A DNA stretch of 64,000 nucleotides from Winogradskyella jejuensis (GCF_900129745.1 NZ_FQWS01000001.1:1302001-1366000), one strand, 5' to 3'; positions 17,775 to 27,177 are shown, numbered from the stretch's first letter. The notes: generated by a model from the sequence alone, not told the origin. Made by a program: numbers and translations.

Positions 17775-18359
17775 ATGAGCGAATTTTTTTTCAATGTAAA
17801 ATATGGTCTTAATCATGTTTTAGACATCAATGGTTACGACCACGTTTTATTTTTAATGGTGCTTTCAGTTCCTTACTTATTTAAAGATTGGAAACGTGTT
17901 TTGGTTTTGGTATCACTTTTTACTTTAGGTCACACATTATCATTAGTTTTAGCAGCTTACAATATAGTATCAGTTAACGGTGCTTTAGTCGAATTTTTAA
18001 TTCCTATTACAATCCTCATTGGAGCTGTTTATAATGTTTACACTGGTGGAGATAATAATAAAAGTAAGAGTGTTAGTGTTTTATTTTTTACTGCATTGTT
18101 TTTTGGTATTATCCATGGACTTGGATTTGCTAGAGAATTCACCATGGTTTTTGGTGACGCTGAAAATAAACCTTTAGCACTTTTAGAATTTGCTCTTGGT
18201 ATAGAGTTGGCTCAAGTAATTATAGTTTTTATTGTTATGTTTCTCGGGTTTCTTCTTCAAACTATTTTTAGGTTTTCTAAACGCGATTGGGTTATGGTAC
18301 TTTCCTCAATTGTCATAGGTTTAGTCATACCTATTTTAATAGAAAATAACATCTTTTAA
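17775..18359 (+). CDS. HupE/UreJ family membrane protein
   Basis: 194 residues with about six membrane helices. The family motifs are present: NGYDHVLFLMVL, FTLGHTLSLVLA and GIIHGLGFA, containing conserved His/Asp residues thought to bind metal. HupE/UreJ proteins are linked to nickel or cobalt uptake next to hydrogenase or urease genes. Neither is visible here, so this is an orphan member of unknown cargo. It starts 28 bp after the FG-GAP protein and may be cotranscribed with it. Confidence 0.88.
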   Translation: MSEFFFNVKYGLNHVLDINGYDHVLFLMVLSVPYLFKDWKRVLVLVSLFTLGHTLSLVLAAYNIVSVNGALVEFLIPITILIGAVYNVYTGGDNNKSKSVSVLFFTALFFGIIHGLGFAREFTMVFGDAENKPLALLEFALGIELAQVIIVFIVMFLGFLLQTIFRFSKRDWVMVLSSIVIGLVIPILIENNIF

Positions 18360-18363
18360 TTCA

Positions 18364-18387
18364 GTTAAAGTTTGGTAAAACTTTAAC
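18364..18387 (+). terminator. Stem-loop after HupE-like gene, possible terminator
   Basis: A 10-bp perfect stem GTTAAAGTTT/AAACTTTAAC with a GGTA loop, 4 bp after the stop codon. No T run follows (next bases GACGAG), so it may be an RNA 3'-end processing or stability element and not a canonical terminator. Confidence 0.4.
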
Positions 18388-18451
18388 GACGAGCCATTGC
18401 TTATAAAATACGAAGCCATTATATTCGTTAATTACTTACATTTTTTAATAT

Positions 18452-18886
18452 ATGGCTGAAGAAGCAAAACAATTAAGATATGATAAAGCCTATTTGCGCA
18501 TGGCAAAAGAGTGGGGAAAACTGTCCCATTGTAAACGCAAACAAGTCGGAGCTATAATTGTAAAAGGCAGAATGATAATTTCTGATGGTTATAACGGTAC
18601 ACCTACTGGTTTTGAAAACTATTGCGAGGATGATGAAGGTTACACAAAATGGTATGTTTTACATGCAGAGGCTAACGCTATTCTAAAGGTGGCTTCTTCA
18701 ACACAATCCTGTAAAGGAGCTACGCTTTATATTACACTTTCGCCATGCAAAGAATGTAGCAAGCTCATCCATCAGGCTGGTTTTGTTAGAGTTGTTTATT
18801 CTGAAGCGTATAAAGATAATTCAGGTTTAAAATTCTTAGAAAAAGCAGGTGTTCAGCTAGATTTAATAGAAGCCATAGAAGCATAA
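18452..18886 (+). CDS. dCMP deaminase (ComEB-like cytidine/deoxycytidylate deaminase)
   Basis: 144 residues of the zinc-dependent deaminase fold: HAEANAI supplies the zinc His and catalytic Glu, and PCKEC supplies the two zinc Cys. The GYNGTPTGFENYCED segment between strand and helix is typical of dCMP deaminases and distinguishes it from tadA at 40.1 kb. It converts dCMP to dUMP, feeding thymidylate synthesis. The S41 protease ATG directly follows its stop codon, so the two are cotranscribed, an arrangement I recall from relatives. Confidence 0.93.
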   Translation: MAEEAKQLRYDKAYLRMAKEWGKLSHCKRKQVGAIIVKGRMIISDGYNGTPTGFENYCEDDEGYTKWYVLHAEANAILKVASSTQSCKGATLYITLSPCKECSKLIHQAGFVRVVYSEAYKDNSGLKFLEKAGVQLDLIEAIEA

Positions 18887-20494
18887 ATGTCCAATACCAA
18901 GAAATACATACCGTTAATTACTGGGATAGCAATAGCTATTGGTGTCTTCATTGGAGGTAAACTAAATTTCACAGACACTTCTGACCGTCTCTTTACAACT
19001 AATAGCAAAAAAGATAAACTTAACAGGCTGATAGATTATATCGACTATGAATATGTCGAAGAAGTTAATACAGACAGCATAGTTGATGTTACTGTAAATG
19101 GAATTTTGGATAATCTAGACCCACACTCTATATACATTCCAAAAAAAGATTTAGAACGTGTAACAGAAAACATGAGAGGCGATTTTGTAGGTATAGGTAT
19201 CAACTATTACCCTTACAAAGACACTCTTGCTGTAATACGCCCTACAGAAGGCGGTCCTAGTAAAAGAGCTGGCATTAAAGGAGGTGACAGAATCCTCCTA
19301 GCGGATGGAGATACTATTTATGGTAATAAATTCAATACCGAAGAAATAGGGAAAAAGCTCAAAGGAAAAAAAGGCACTAAAGTAAAGCTCAAAGTGTATC
19401 GCCCACAAACCAAAGAGTATTTAGATATTAGTGTGAAACGAAACAGCATTCCAATAAAAAGTGTTGAGGCCTATTATATGCTTACAGATAATTTGGGCTA
19501 TATAAAAATGAATCGCTTTGCAGAATCTACCTATAAAGAATTTAAATCTGCTTTAGATAAACTACAAGACCAAGGCGCAACAAAACTCGCGTTAGATTTA
19601 AGAGACAATCCAGGTGGTTTTTTGGGCATTGCAGAACAAATAGCAGACGAATTTCTTGAGCATGATAAATTAATTTTCTTCACCAAAAATAAAAAAGGAA
19701 GACGTGAAAATGCTTACGCTACTAGCAGAGGTGATTTTGAAGAAGGTGAAGTTTATATTCTTGTAAACGAAAGTTCTGCTTCAGCGAGTGAAGTCATTGC
19801 AGGAGCGCTCCAAGACAATGATAAAGGAACAATTGTAGGGAGGCGTTCTTACGGTAAAGGACTTGTACAGCGCGAAATGGCCCTCGGAGATGGTAGTGCA
19901 GTGCGCCTTACGGTGTCTAGGTATTACACGCCAACAGGACGCTCAATACAACGACCATACGACAATGGAAAAAGTAAAGCGTATTACAGAGATTACTACA
20001 AGCGATTGAGTAGTGGGGAACTTATGGATTCTGAGAATATTGTAATAGACGACTCTTTAAAGTTTACAACACCAAACGGAAAAGTAGTTTACGGTGGTGG
20101 TGGTATTGTTCCAGATGTCTTTGTGCCTATCGACCGCTCTTTTGATAACGAAACCATTAACTACCTCAGACGTTCAGGACATTTTGGATACTTTGTTTTT
20201 GAAGAATTAGATAAGAATAGAGCAATTTACGATGGCGTTTCCAAAAGAGATTTTATAGATAATTTCTCGGTTAGTGATGATGTTGTTGTGCGTTTTCAAG
20301 ACTATGTTAATAGGTTAGAAGGCACTAAAATTAGCTTTGTAGCTTTTAATGATGTTATACAAAGACTCATCAAAGCCACTCTAGCGAGACAGCTTTACGA
20401 CGATAACGCTTTTGAAGAAGTCATCAACAAAAGTGATATTATGATAGATGAAGTGATTCTCCTGAGCCAAGAAGCAGAAAGAGAGGCTAACTAG
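18887..20494 (+). CDS. S41 family C-terminal processing peptidase
   Basis: 535 residues. An N-terminal membrane anchor or uncleaved signal (about 8-26) is followed by a short helical region, a PDZ domain (about 95-180; GIGINYYP, then AGIKGGDRIL), and the S41 protease core. Catalytic Ser299 lies in NESSASASEV and the Lys324 base in RSYGKGLVQ, 25 residues apart as in CtpA/Tsp proteases. It probably degrades or trims envelope proteins from their C-termini in the periplasm. Translationally adjacent to dCMP deaminase; its 3' end overlaps the convergent flavoprotein gene by 8 bp. Confidence 0.96.
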   Translation: MSNTKKYIPLITGIAIAIGVFIGGKLNFTDTSDRLFTTNSKKDKLNRLIDYIDYEYVEEVNTDSIVDVTVNGILDNLDPHSIYIPKKDLERVTENMRGDFVGIGINYYPYKDTLAVIRPTEGGPSKRAGIKGGDRILLADGDTIYGNKFNTEEIGKKLKGKKGTKVKLKVYRPQTKEYLDISVKRNSIPIKSVEAYYMLTDNLGYIKMNRFAESTYKEFKSALDKLQDQGATKLALDLRDNPGGFLGIAEQIADEFLEHDKLIFFTKNKKGRRENAYATSRGDFEEGEVYILVNESSASASEVIAGALQDNDKGTIVGRRSYGKGLVQREMALGDGSAVRLTVSRYYTPTGRSIQRPYDNGKSKAYYRDYYKRLSSGELMDSENIVIDDSLKFTTPNGKVVYGGGGIVPDVFVPIDRSFDNETINYLRRSGHFGYFVFEELDKNRAIYDGVSKRDFIDNFSVSDDVVVRFQDYVNRLEGTKISFVAFNDVIQRLIKATLARQLYDDNAFEEVINKSDIMIDEVILLSQEAEREAN

Positions 20495-21098
20495 AAACCT
20501 TATCGTGTATTTTGGTGTGTTTACTGTTATTCCAAAGTGTTAAGATATCAGTAGCTACTTGAGCTCCACTTCCACTAGCAATAGCAAACTGACTACGCCC
20601 ACCGGCCAAAGTGCCTGCCACAAAAAGTCCATTTTCAATAACATGGTCTTTATTTCTAAGCCAAATTCTATCTTTTTCAATATTGGCTTTTGGGTGCGGT
20701 TCCACATAATGTTCTAAGCCTTTGATGGTTAAAAGATTAGTGTAGCCAACGGCAATAACAGCAATTTTTGTCTGGTAGCTATTCTTATTAGTTTCAACAA
20801 GAAAACCTTCGTTAGATTTTGAAATAGATTTTACCTTTTCTTTTTCTATTTGTTCTACATGAGGGTATAAATCTTTGAGTTGTTGCTTGCCGCTTTCTAA
20901 TATATCTTTTCCAAGAGTTCCTGGACTAAGACCTAAGACGTTATTAAAAAGTGCTGTTTGTAAATGCGAGGTTTTTTGATGAGTAATAATACCTATACGC
21001 TTATCTTCAGCAAAAGGTTTTAGTTTTGCTGAGCCTAAAACCAATGCGCAAGATAAACCTGCGGCACCACCGCCAATAATCAGAGTATCATACATCAT
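20487..21098 (-). CDS. Compact FAD-dependent oxidoreductase (thioredoxin reductase-like)
   Basis: 203 residues. The N-terminal Rossmann motif LIIGGGAAGLSCAL binds the ADP part of FAD; the C-terminal GLFVAGTLAGGRSQFAIASG is the second FAD-contact region of thioredoxin reductase-like flavoproteins. The NADPH-binding domain and the CxxC redox pair of true thioredoxin reductases are missing. The protein is collinear, with no sign of a frameshift, so it looks like a genuine short family member. Redox partner unknown. Its start (ATGATG at 21098/21095) overlaps the stop of the small membrane protein by 4 bp. Confidence 0.85.
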   Translation of the reverse strand: MMYDTLIIGGGAAGLSCALVLGSAKLKPFAEDKRIGIITHQKTSHLQTALFNNVLGLSPGTLGKDILESGKQQLKDLYPHVEQIEKEKVKSISKSNEGFLVETNKNSYQTKIAVIAVGYTNLLTIKGLEHYVEPHPKANIEKDRIWLRNKDHVIENGLFVAGTLAGGRSQFAIASGSGAQVATDILTLWNNSKHTKIHDKVSS

Positions 21099-21298
21099 GA
21101 TTTACGCTTATTCAGTTTCTCTATTTTTTTTGAAACTCTAAAAATTTGAAGTAATAGAATGGCACAGAGTCCAGCTATAATGGTCATAACAGCTGTTGCG
21201 CTTTCACCTTCTAAGAGTGCGTCAAAATTTAGTTTTGTAGCATTGAATATTACTAGTGCAATAGCTACAATGGTAGCAATAAGGGTAAATGCTTTCAT
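21095..21298 (-). CDS. Small two-helix membrane protein
   Basis: 67 residues, not recognised as a named family. Two hydrophobic helices (about 4-20 and 35-54) are separated by the short loop NATKLNFDALLEGES, with a basic C-terminal tail RVSKKIEKLNKRKS that should lie in the cytoplasm. It is tightly packed between MarC (6 bp) and the flavoprotein gene (4-bp overlap), which supports it being a real gene of that operon. Function unknown. Confidence 0.75.
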   Translation of the reverse strand: MKAFTLIATIVAIALVIFNATKLNFDALLEGESATAVMTIIAGLCAILLLQIFRVSKKIEKLNKRKS

Positions 21299-21304
21299 AA
21301 TCTT

Positions 21305-21886
21305 TTATATTAATAAGGCTTTAATATTTGCTGTAAATAATTTTACAGCTATGGCTAACAAAATTACGCCAAAAACTTTTCTTATAATTCTAATGCCGTT
21401 TGGACCTATTAAACGTTCAATTTTTGATGATGTTTTTAAAACGACATAAATCACCAATACGTTAATAATAACGGCGAAGATGATATTTTGTATATCAAAT
21501 TCAGCACGAAGAGATAATAAGGTTGTTAAACTTCCTGGGCCAGCAATTAAAGGAAATGCAAGCGGAAAAACTGAGGCTGTTATAGCGTTGCTTTCCTCTT
21601 CTCTATACAGTGTTATGCCTAGAATCATTTCTAAAGCAATAAAAAATAAGATAAAAGCACCAGCTACAGCAAAAGAATTAACATCCACACCAATAAATCT
21701 CAGAAGCCGTTCACCAACAAATAGAAATATAATCATGATGATACCAGCAATTACTGAGGCCTTTTCACTCTGAATATGCCCTACTTTTTTTCGTAAGTCT
21801 ATAATAATAGGAATATTACCGATAATATCTATAACGGCAAATAGTACCATAAAAGCTGTAAATATCTGTTTGATATTGAATTCCAT
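21305..21886 (-). CDS. MarC family (UPF0056) membrane protein
   Basis: 193 residues with six membrane helices. Family features are the opening segment FMVLFAVIDIIGNIPI, then LFFIALEMILGI, and FPLAFPLIAGPGSLTT, where Pro and Gly are conserved. MarC was once linked to multiple antibiotic resistance, but that role is not supported and the function is open. First gene of the leftward MarC, small membrane protein and flavoprotein unit. Confidence 0.92.
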   Translation of the reverse strand: MEFNIKQIFTAFMVLFAVIDIIGNIPIIIDLRKKVGHIQSEKASVIAGIIMIIFLFVGERLLRFIGVDVNSFAVAGAFILFFIALEMILGITLYREEESNAITASVFPLAFPLIAGPGSLTTLLSLRAEFDIQNIIFAVIINVLVIYVVLKTSSKIERLIGPNGIRIIRKVFGVILLAIAVKLFTANIKALLI

Positions 21887-22020
21887 ATCTAAATAAATTA
21901 TGAAGATTTATAAAATCGGCGCAAAGTTGCAACTAAAAAGCTGATTTACAACATTAAATTTTTGTAAAGTTAATATGGAGTTTCACTGAATAATCTAATA
22001 AAATAGACAATAAGTTTAGT

Positions 22021-22028
22021 TATTTTTG
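22021..22028 (+). promoter_or_regulatory. -7 element directly upstream of the DUF3109 gene
   Basis: TATTTTTG matches the Bacteroidota TAnnTTTG element and ends only 4 bases before the ATG at 22033, implying a leaderless or nearly leaderless mRNA. No TTG is present at the expected -33 distance, so confidence is moderate. Confidence 0.45.
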
Positions 22029-22032
22029 CCAC

Positions 22033-22605
22033 ATGTTTCAGTTAGGAAAAACTATAGTATCAGAAGACATCATTGAAAAAGACTTTGTCTGCAATCTTTC
22101 TGCATGTAAAGGCGCTTGTTGTATTGACGGAGATGCAGGTGCACCTCTCGATAAAAACGAAGCTAAAATTCTTGAAAATGTCTATCCTAAATTAAAACCC
22201 TTTTTGCGAAAAGAAGGTATCGAAGCTATAGAAAAACAAGGAACATCCATAACCACTGCTTTTGGCGATTTAGAAACACCTTTAATTAATGGAGCAGATT
22301 GTGCTTATGTTATTTTTGATGAAAAGAAAACAGCGCTTTGTGGTATAGAAGAAGCCTACAATCAAGGTGAAGTAGATTGGAAAAAACCCGTATCCTGCCA
22401 CCTCTATCCTATAAGAGTAAAAGAGTACTCTGAGTTTTCTGCGGTTAACTACGACAAATGGGAAATTTGTGATGACGCCTGTTCACTAGGAAAAGAATTG
22501 CAAATGCCTATTTATAAGTTTGTAAAAGAAGCACTCATTAGAAAATTTGGTGAAGATTGGTATGCCGAGTTAGAAACGGTTGCAAAATCAAGATTCAACA
22601 AATAA
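22033..22605 (+). CDS. DUF3109 family cysteine-rich protein
   Basis: 190 residues, soluble, no signal peptide. The Cys-rich N-terminal segment CNLSACKGACC and later single Cys residues (ADCAYV, ALCGI, VSCHLYP, EICDDAC) resemble the metal-cluster CxxxC-type pattern of the DUF3109/YkgJ-like group, so it probably binds zinc or an iron-sulfur cluster. Biological role not known. It stands alone between the MarC cluster (divergent) and nrdBA. Confidence 0.88.
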   Translation: MFQLGKTIVSEDIIEKDFVCNLSACKGACCIDGDAGAPLDKNEAKILENVYPKLKPFLRKEGIEAIEKQGTSITTAFGDLETPLINGADCAYVIFDEKKTALCGIEEAYNQGEVDWKKPVSCHLYPIRVKEYSEFSAVNYDKWEICDDACSLGKELQMPIYKFVKEALIRKFGEDWYAELETVAKSRFNK

Positions 22606-22984
22606 TTTTCAAGTATTCAAGGGTAATTGACTTTTACGCCTAAAATCAAAGTATAATTTATTCAAAGTTGTAAACATTTTTTGTTCATCTTATGGATTTA
22701 TTTTCTATTCTAATAATTGCCCATTTTCACACTTGTTTAGCGATTTTTTAATAAGTATATTCTTACAAATTATGAATAAACAAAATTTATTTAAATTACT
22801 GAAAATCAATATTTTAAATACTTTTTTCGGAAATCTATTCAATTTTGACAGAATTTTCTCTTTGTTAAAAACTTGTTGAAAAGCTTTCGGCAAAAAGCAA
22901 AAAATAAGTAAATGATTTTGTCATATTTGTTAGTCCCAAGTCACTCGAAAAAATAATTTAACACAACTCAAAAATTTAAGAACA
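22606..22984 (+). promoter_or_regulatory. 379-bp upstream region of nrdB
   Basis: No convincing gene: a 62-codon frame on the reverse strand is low-complexity K/L/F/N-rich and has no family look. The region holds a tandem imperfect 11-mer, TTGTTAAAAAC (22862-22872) then TTGTTGAAAAG (22873-22883). Read on the other strand these give TTTTCAACA and TTTTTAACA, near-matches to DnaA boxes. CATATTTG (22922-22929) is a 7/8 match to the -7 consensus. I see no NrdR box palindrome. Confidence 0.4.
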
Positions 22985-23965
22985 ATGTCGCAAGCAGTAG
23001 AGCCCATTTTACAAGAGAACAAGGATAGATTTGTAATATTTCCAATTCAACACCACGATTTGTGGGAATGGTACAAAAAATCTGAAGCTAGTATTTGGAC
23101 TGCTGAAGAAATTGATTTGCACCAAGACATTACAGATTGGTCAGATAAATTAAATGACGATGAGCGTTATTTTATAAAACACATCTTAGCATTTTTTGCA
23201 GCAAGTGATGGTATTGTAAATGAAAATTTAGCTGAAAACTTTGTGAATGAAGTTCAGTATACAGAAGCTAAGTTTTTCTATGGCTTCCAAATTATGATGG
23301 AAAATATTCATAGTGAGACTTATTCTTTATTAATAGACACTTACGTAAAAGACGAGACCGAAAAAGATAAACTTTTTAAAGCTATTGAAAATTTCCCTGC
23401 TATTAAGAAAAAAGCGGAATGGGCATTAAAGTGGATTGAATCTCCAAGCTTTGCAGAACGTTTAATTGCTTTTGCAGCCGTAGAAGGTATCTTCTTTTCT
23501 GGGTCGTTCTGTTCTATTTTCTGGTTAAAAAAGCGTGGATTAATGCCTGGATTAACATTCTCTAACGAGCTAATTTCAAGAGACGAAGGTATGCACTGCG
23601 ATTTTGCGGTTCACTTACACGAGCACCACTTGGTTAATAAAGTGCCAAAAGAACGTATTAAAGAAATCCTAGTCGATGCCCTTGATATCGAAAGAGAGTT
23701 TATTACAGAATCTCTTCCTGTTAGTTTAATAGGTATGAATGCTAATCTAATGTCGCAGTACTTAGAGTTTGTAACAGACGGACTTCTTGCAGATTTAGGC
23801 TGCGAAAAAGTGTATAATACACCAAATCCATTTGATTTTATGGATATGATATCGCTTCAAGGAAAAACTAACTTCTTCGAAAAACGAGTTGGTGATTACC
23901 AAAAAGCAGGAGTACTTAACAAAGAAGTCGAAGAGGACAAGTACAATATGGATTTCGATTTTTAG
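22985..23965 (+). CDS. nrdB: Ribonucleoside-diphosphate reductase class Ia, beta subunit (eukaryote-like)
   Basis: 326 residues. It supplies the diiron-tyrosyl radical for ribonucleotide reduction. Metal ligands are visible in [10 protein letters not shown] (Asp), TEAKFFYGF (Glu), ENIHSE (His), AVEGIFF (Glu) and SRDEGMHCD (Glu, His); the radical Tyr is in FFYGFQ. Long stretches such as [18 protein letters not shown] match animal R2 very closely, placing it in the NrdBe-type branch. The C-terminal tail ends NMDFDF, like the R1-binding tail of eukaryotic R2. Upstream of nrdA in the order beta then alpha. Confidence 0.97.
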   Translation: MSQAVEPILQENKDRFVIFPIQHHDLWEWYKKSEASIWTAEEIDLHQDITDWSDKLNDDERYFIKHILAFFAASDGIVNENLAENFVNEVQYTEAKFFYGFQIMMENIHSETYSLLIDTYVKDETEKDKLFKAIENFPAIKKKAEWALKWIESPSFAERLIAFAAVEGIFFSGSFCSIFWLKKRGLMPGLTFSNELISRDEGMHCDFAVHLHEHHLVNKVPKERIKEILVDALDIEREFITESLPVSLIGMNANLMSQYLEFVTDGLLADLGCEKVYNTPNPFDFMDMISLQGKTNFFEKRVGDYQKAGVLNKEVEEDKYNMDFDF

Positions 23966-24165
23966 TATCGAGTCTTTCAATAAAAAAACTATTTTTTAGA
24001 TAATCTACAATCCCTTACAGGATTTGTATTACCTAATTTCAAAATTAATCATTGAACTACCACAGTTATCTGTCTTTTTATCAGGTAATTATGGAATTAG
24101 AATAACTAACTAACCCTTTTTCTGAACTGGCGTTTTCAGAAAAACTAAAACTAAAAGTGTAACCT
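23966..24165 (+). other. 200-bp structured spacer between nrdB and nrdA
   Basis: No gene seen. Three stem-loops can be drawn: AATCC/GGATT (24009-24024), TTATCTG/CAGGTAA with one G-U pair (24066-24088), and a perfect 10-bp stem TTTTTCTGAA/TTCAGAAAAA with an 8-base loop (24117-24144), ending 21 bases before the nrdA ATG. The last lacks a T run after it. The spacer may set the nrdB:nrdA ratio through RNA processing, or act as a leader. Confidence 0.45.
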
Positions 24166-26658
24166 ATGTTTGTAATCAAAAGAGACGGAAGAAAAGAACA
24201 AATCATGTTCGACAAAATTACGGCGAGAGTCCGTAAATTATGCTATGGCTTAAACGAGCTTGTAGATCCATTAAAAGTAGCGATGCGTGTTATCGAAGGA
24301 CTTTACGATGGTGTAACTACAAGTGAGCTAGATAATTTGGCGGCTGAGATTGCAGCGACAATGACAACAGCTCACCCAGATTATGCACGTTTGGCAGCAC
24401 GTATTTCTGTTTCTAACTTACACAAAAACACAAAGAAGACGTTTAGTGAAGTCATGGAAGATTTATACACGTACGTTAATCCACGTACGAGTAAAAAAGC
24501 ACCTTTATTATCTGATGAAGTTTATAACGTCATTATGGAAAATAAAGACCGCTTAGACTCTACCATTATCTATAACCGTGATTTTGGTTACGATTACTTT
24601 GGGTTTAAAACATTAGAGCGTTCTTACCTTTTAAAATTAAATGGTAAGATTGCTGAGCGTCCACAGCATATGCTTATGCGTGTTTCAATTGGTATTCATT
24701 TAAATGATTTAGATGCCGCTGTTGAGACGTATGAGTTAATGTCCAAAAAATATTTTACACACGCCACGCCAACATTATTTAATTCTGGTACGCCAAAACC
24801 TCAGATGTCTTCTTGTTTCTTGTTAACAATGAAAGACGATAGTATTGATGGTATTTACGATACACTAAAACAAACAGCTAAGATTTCTCAATCAGCTGGT
24901 GGGATAGGATTATCTATACATAACATTAGAGCTACAGGAAGTTATATAGCTGGTACCAACGGTACATCTAACGGAATTGTACCGATGCTAAAAGTATTTA
25001 ACGATACAGCACGTTACGTAGACCAAGGTGGCGGAAAGCGTAAAGGAAGTTTTGCAATGTACATTGAGCCTTGGCATGCAGATATCATGAGCTTCTTAGA
25101 TTTAAAGAAAAACCATGGTGCTGAAGAATTACGTGCACGTGATTTATTCTATGCGATGTGGATGCCAGATTTATTTATGAAGCGTGTTCAAGAAAATGCA
25201 GAGTGGACGTTAATGTGCCCTAACGAATGCCCAGGTTTATCAGATGTACATTCTGAAGAATTTGAAGCATTATATACAAAATACGAAGCTGAAGGTAAAG
25301 GTCGTAAAGCGATTAAGGCCCGTGAGCTTTGGGAGAAAATCTTAGAATCTCAGATTGAAACAGGTACGCCGTACATGTTATATAAAGATGCTGCTAACCG
25401 TAAATCTAACCAGAAGAATTTAGGGACAATTAAGTCGTCTAACTTATGTACGGAGATTATGGAGTACACATCTCCAGATGAGGTTGCGGTATGTAACTTA
25501 GCATCTATTGCCTTACCAATGTTTGTAAAGAACGGAGAGTTTGATCATAAAGAATTATTCCGTATCACAAAGCGTGTCACAAAGAACTTAAACCGTGTTA
25601 TCGATAGAAATTACTATCCGGTTAAGGAAGCGGAGAATTCTAACTTCCGTCACAGACCAGTAGGTTTAGGAGTACAAGGATTAGCAGATGCATTTATTAA
25701 ATTGCGTATGCCATTTACAAGTGATGAAGCTAAAGCCTTAAATCAAGACATTTTTGAAACGCTTTATTTCGCAGCTGTTACAGCATCTATGGAAGAGGCA
25801 AAAGCAGATGGCCCTTACGAAACTTACGAAGGTTCGCCAATAAGCCAAGGACTTTTTCAGCATAACTTATGGAATATTAAAGATGAAGAATTAAGCGGTC
25901 GTTGGGATTGGGAAAAACTACGTAAGCAAGTGAAAAAGCATGGTGTACGTAACTCCTTATTAGTAGCGCCAATGCCAACAGCATCTACATCTCAAATCTT
26001 AGGAAATAACGAATGTTTTGAGCCATACACCTCTAACATTTATACACGTCGTGTATTATCTGGTGAGTTTATCGTAGTAAACAAACACCTGTTAGAAGAC
26101 CTTGTAGAATTAGGTCTTTGGAATGATGGCTTAAAGAACGAAATCATGAGAGCTAATGGTTCTATCCAAAATATAGATGGTATACCAGAAGACATTAAGG
26201 AATTGTACAAGACGGTTTACGAAATGAGTATGAAAGACATTATAGATATGTCTCGTCAGCGTGGTTACTTCATTGACCAATCGCAATCTTTAAACTTATT
26301 TATGGAAGGAGCGACCATGGCAAAGCTGACATCTATGCACTTCTACGCATGGAAAAGCGGCCTAAAAACAGGAATGTACTACCTGCGTACAAAGGCTGCT
26401 GTAGATGCTAAGAAATTTACAGTGACAAGAGAAGTGAAGAAAGAGCCTGTTGCACAAAATGTAGCATCAGAATCTATAAAAGTTGCTGACGCTGCAGTTG
26501 TAGAACAACAAAAGCAAAAAGCCGCAAAAACTGCGGCAAAATTTGCTGGAAAAACCGAGACTCCAGAAGCAGAACCAATGACGGCAGAGGAGATGAAAGC
26601 ATTAATTGCTCAAGCTAAAGAAGCAGAAGGTGATGATTGCTTAATGTGTGGGTCTTAG
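24166..26658 (+). CDS. nrdA: Ribonucleoside-diphosphate reductase class Ia, alpha subunit (eukaryote-like)
   Basis: 830 residues. It reduces ribonucleoside diphosphates to deoxy forms using the radical from NrdB. The N-terminal ATP-cone is present (residues 1-90; [17 protein letters not shown]), so dATP feedback inhibition is expected. Active-site segments are [19 protein letters not shown] (first redox Cys), SSNLCTEI (region of the radical-site Asn/Cys/Glu) and [10 protein letters not shown]. The C-terminus DDCLMCGS holds the CxxC thiol shuttle and is nearly the same as the end of human R1. An Ala/Lys/Glu-rich linker (about 760-820) precedes it. A terminator follows. Confidence 0.97.
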   Translation: MFVIKRDGRKEQIMFDKITARVRKLCYGLNELVDPLKVAMRVIEGLYDGVTTSELDNLAAEIAATMTTAHPDYARLAARISVSNLHKNTKKTFSEVMEDLYTYVNPRTSKKAPLLSDEVYNVIMENKDRLDSTIIYNRDFGYDYFGFKTLERSYLLKLNGKIAERPQHMLMRVSIGIHLNDLDAAVETYELMSKKYFTHATPTLFNSGTPKPQMSSCFLLTMKDDSIDGIYDTLKQTAKISQSAGGIGLSIHNIRATGSYIAGTNGTSNGIVPMLKVFNDTARYVDQGGGKRKGSFAMYIEPWHADIMSFLDLKKNHGAEELRARDLFYAMWMPDLFMKRVQENAEWTLMCPNECPGLSDVHSEEFEALYTKYEAEGKGRKAIKARELWEKILESQIETGTPYMLYKDAANRKSNQKNLGTIKSSNLCTEIMEYTSPDEVAVCNLASIALPMFVKNGEFDHKELFRITKRVTKNLNRVIDRNYYPVKEAENSNFRHRPVGLGVQGLADAFIKLRMPFTSDEAKALNQDIFETLYFAAVTASMEEAKADGPYETYEGSPISQGLFQHNLWNIKDEELSGRWDWEKLRKQVKKHGVRNSLLVAPMPTASTSQILGNNECFEPYTSNIYTRRVLSGEFIVVNKHLLEDLVELGLWNDGLKNEIMRANGSIQNIDGIPEDIKELYKTVYEMSMKDIIDMSRQRGYFIDQSQSLNLFMEGATMAKLTSMHFYAWKSGLKTGMYYLRTKAAVDAKKFTVTREVKKEPVAQNVASESIKVADAAVVEQQKQKAAKTAAKFAGKTETPEAEPMTAEEMKALIAQAKEAEGDDCLMCGS

Positions 26659-26677
26659 TATTTTAAATTAAGTGTTA

Positions 26678-26709
26678 TAAAAAGCATCTCAGAAATGAGA
26701 TGCTTTTTT
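26678..26709 (+). terminator. Terminator of nrdBA
   Basis: Stem AGCATCTCA/TGAGATGCT with a GAAA loop, preceded by A residues and followed by six T residues, about 20 bp after the nrdA stop. Confidence 0.85.
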
Positions 26710-26730
26710 GATATAATTTATAAAACAAGC

Positions 26731-27177
26731 ATGAAAAAGTTACAATGGTTCTTCTTAATAATTTTTTTGTTGATGATTGCCATAACATTGTTTTACAAAG
26801 AGCCTTTTAATCAAAAAAACACCAATTGGATTATAGAGGAGTACAATGATGGAAAATGCCATTATCCTTTTGACATTGATAATGATTCAAATTATTATTT
26901 TACTCATGGAGCAACTCTACAATTAAAAAGGTCAAAAATTATTATCACCCTTAATTATCCAAAAGAGCAATACTATGGAAAGTATAAAAGTTTTGAAAAA
27001 AATGATTCCAATTATATAGAGTTATATAATTTCAAAAATGAAAAATTAAATGGGATTTATGAATTAGATTTTAATCAATTTATGGAAAGTAATAATTTAA
27101 AATCCTACGAATTAATATTGAAATCAAATACTGTATATATTCAGGCAAAAAGATCTGATTTTAAGCTCAATTTTTAA
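26731..27177 (+). CDS. Hypothetical membrane-anchored protein
   Basis: 148 residues, not recognised. One N-terminal hydrophobic segment (about 5-22) acts as a signal or anchor; the rest is a small Asn/Lys/Tyr-rich, beta-looking domain (TLQLKRSKIIITLNY, YELILKSNTVYIQAK). The frame is open 12 codons further up, but that part runs through the nrdA terminator, so the ATG at 26731 is chosen. It is more AT- and Asn-rich than its neighbours. The 3' end overlaps the convergent DUF6503 gene by 4 bp. Confidence 0.65.
   Translation: MKKLQWFFLIIFLLMIAITLFYKEPFNQKNTNWIIEEYNDGKCHYPFDIDNDSNYYFTHGATLQLKRSKIIITLNYPKEQYYGKYKSFEKNDSNYIELYNFKNEKLNGIYELDFNQFMESNNLKSYELILKSNTVYIQAKRSDFKLNF

Noticed and set aside
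18364..18387. Perfect 10-bp hairpin after the HupE-like gene as a firm intrinsic terminator
   Set aside because: No T run follows on the plus strand; kept only as a low-confidence stem-loop.
20487..21098. Flavoprotein gene as a truncated or frameshifted thioredoxin reductase
   Set aside because: Both FAD-binding ends are intact and collinear and the flanking genes abut it properly; it looks like a natural short form.
22705..22893. 62-codon reverse-strand frame in the nrdB upstream region
   Set aside because: Low-complexity Leu/Lys/Phe/Asn composition as expected from AT-rich non-coding DNA, no family look, and it crosses the likely control region of nrdB.
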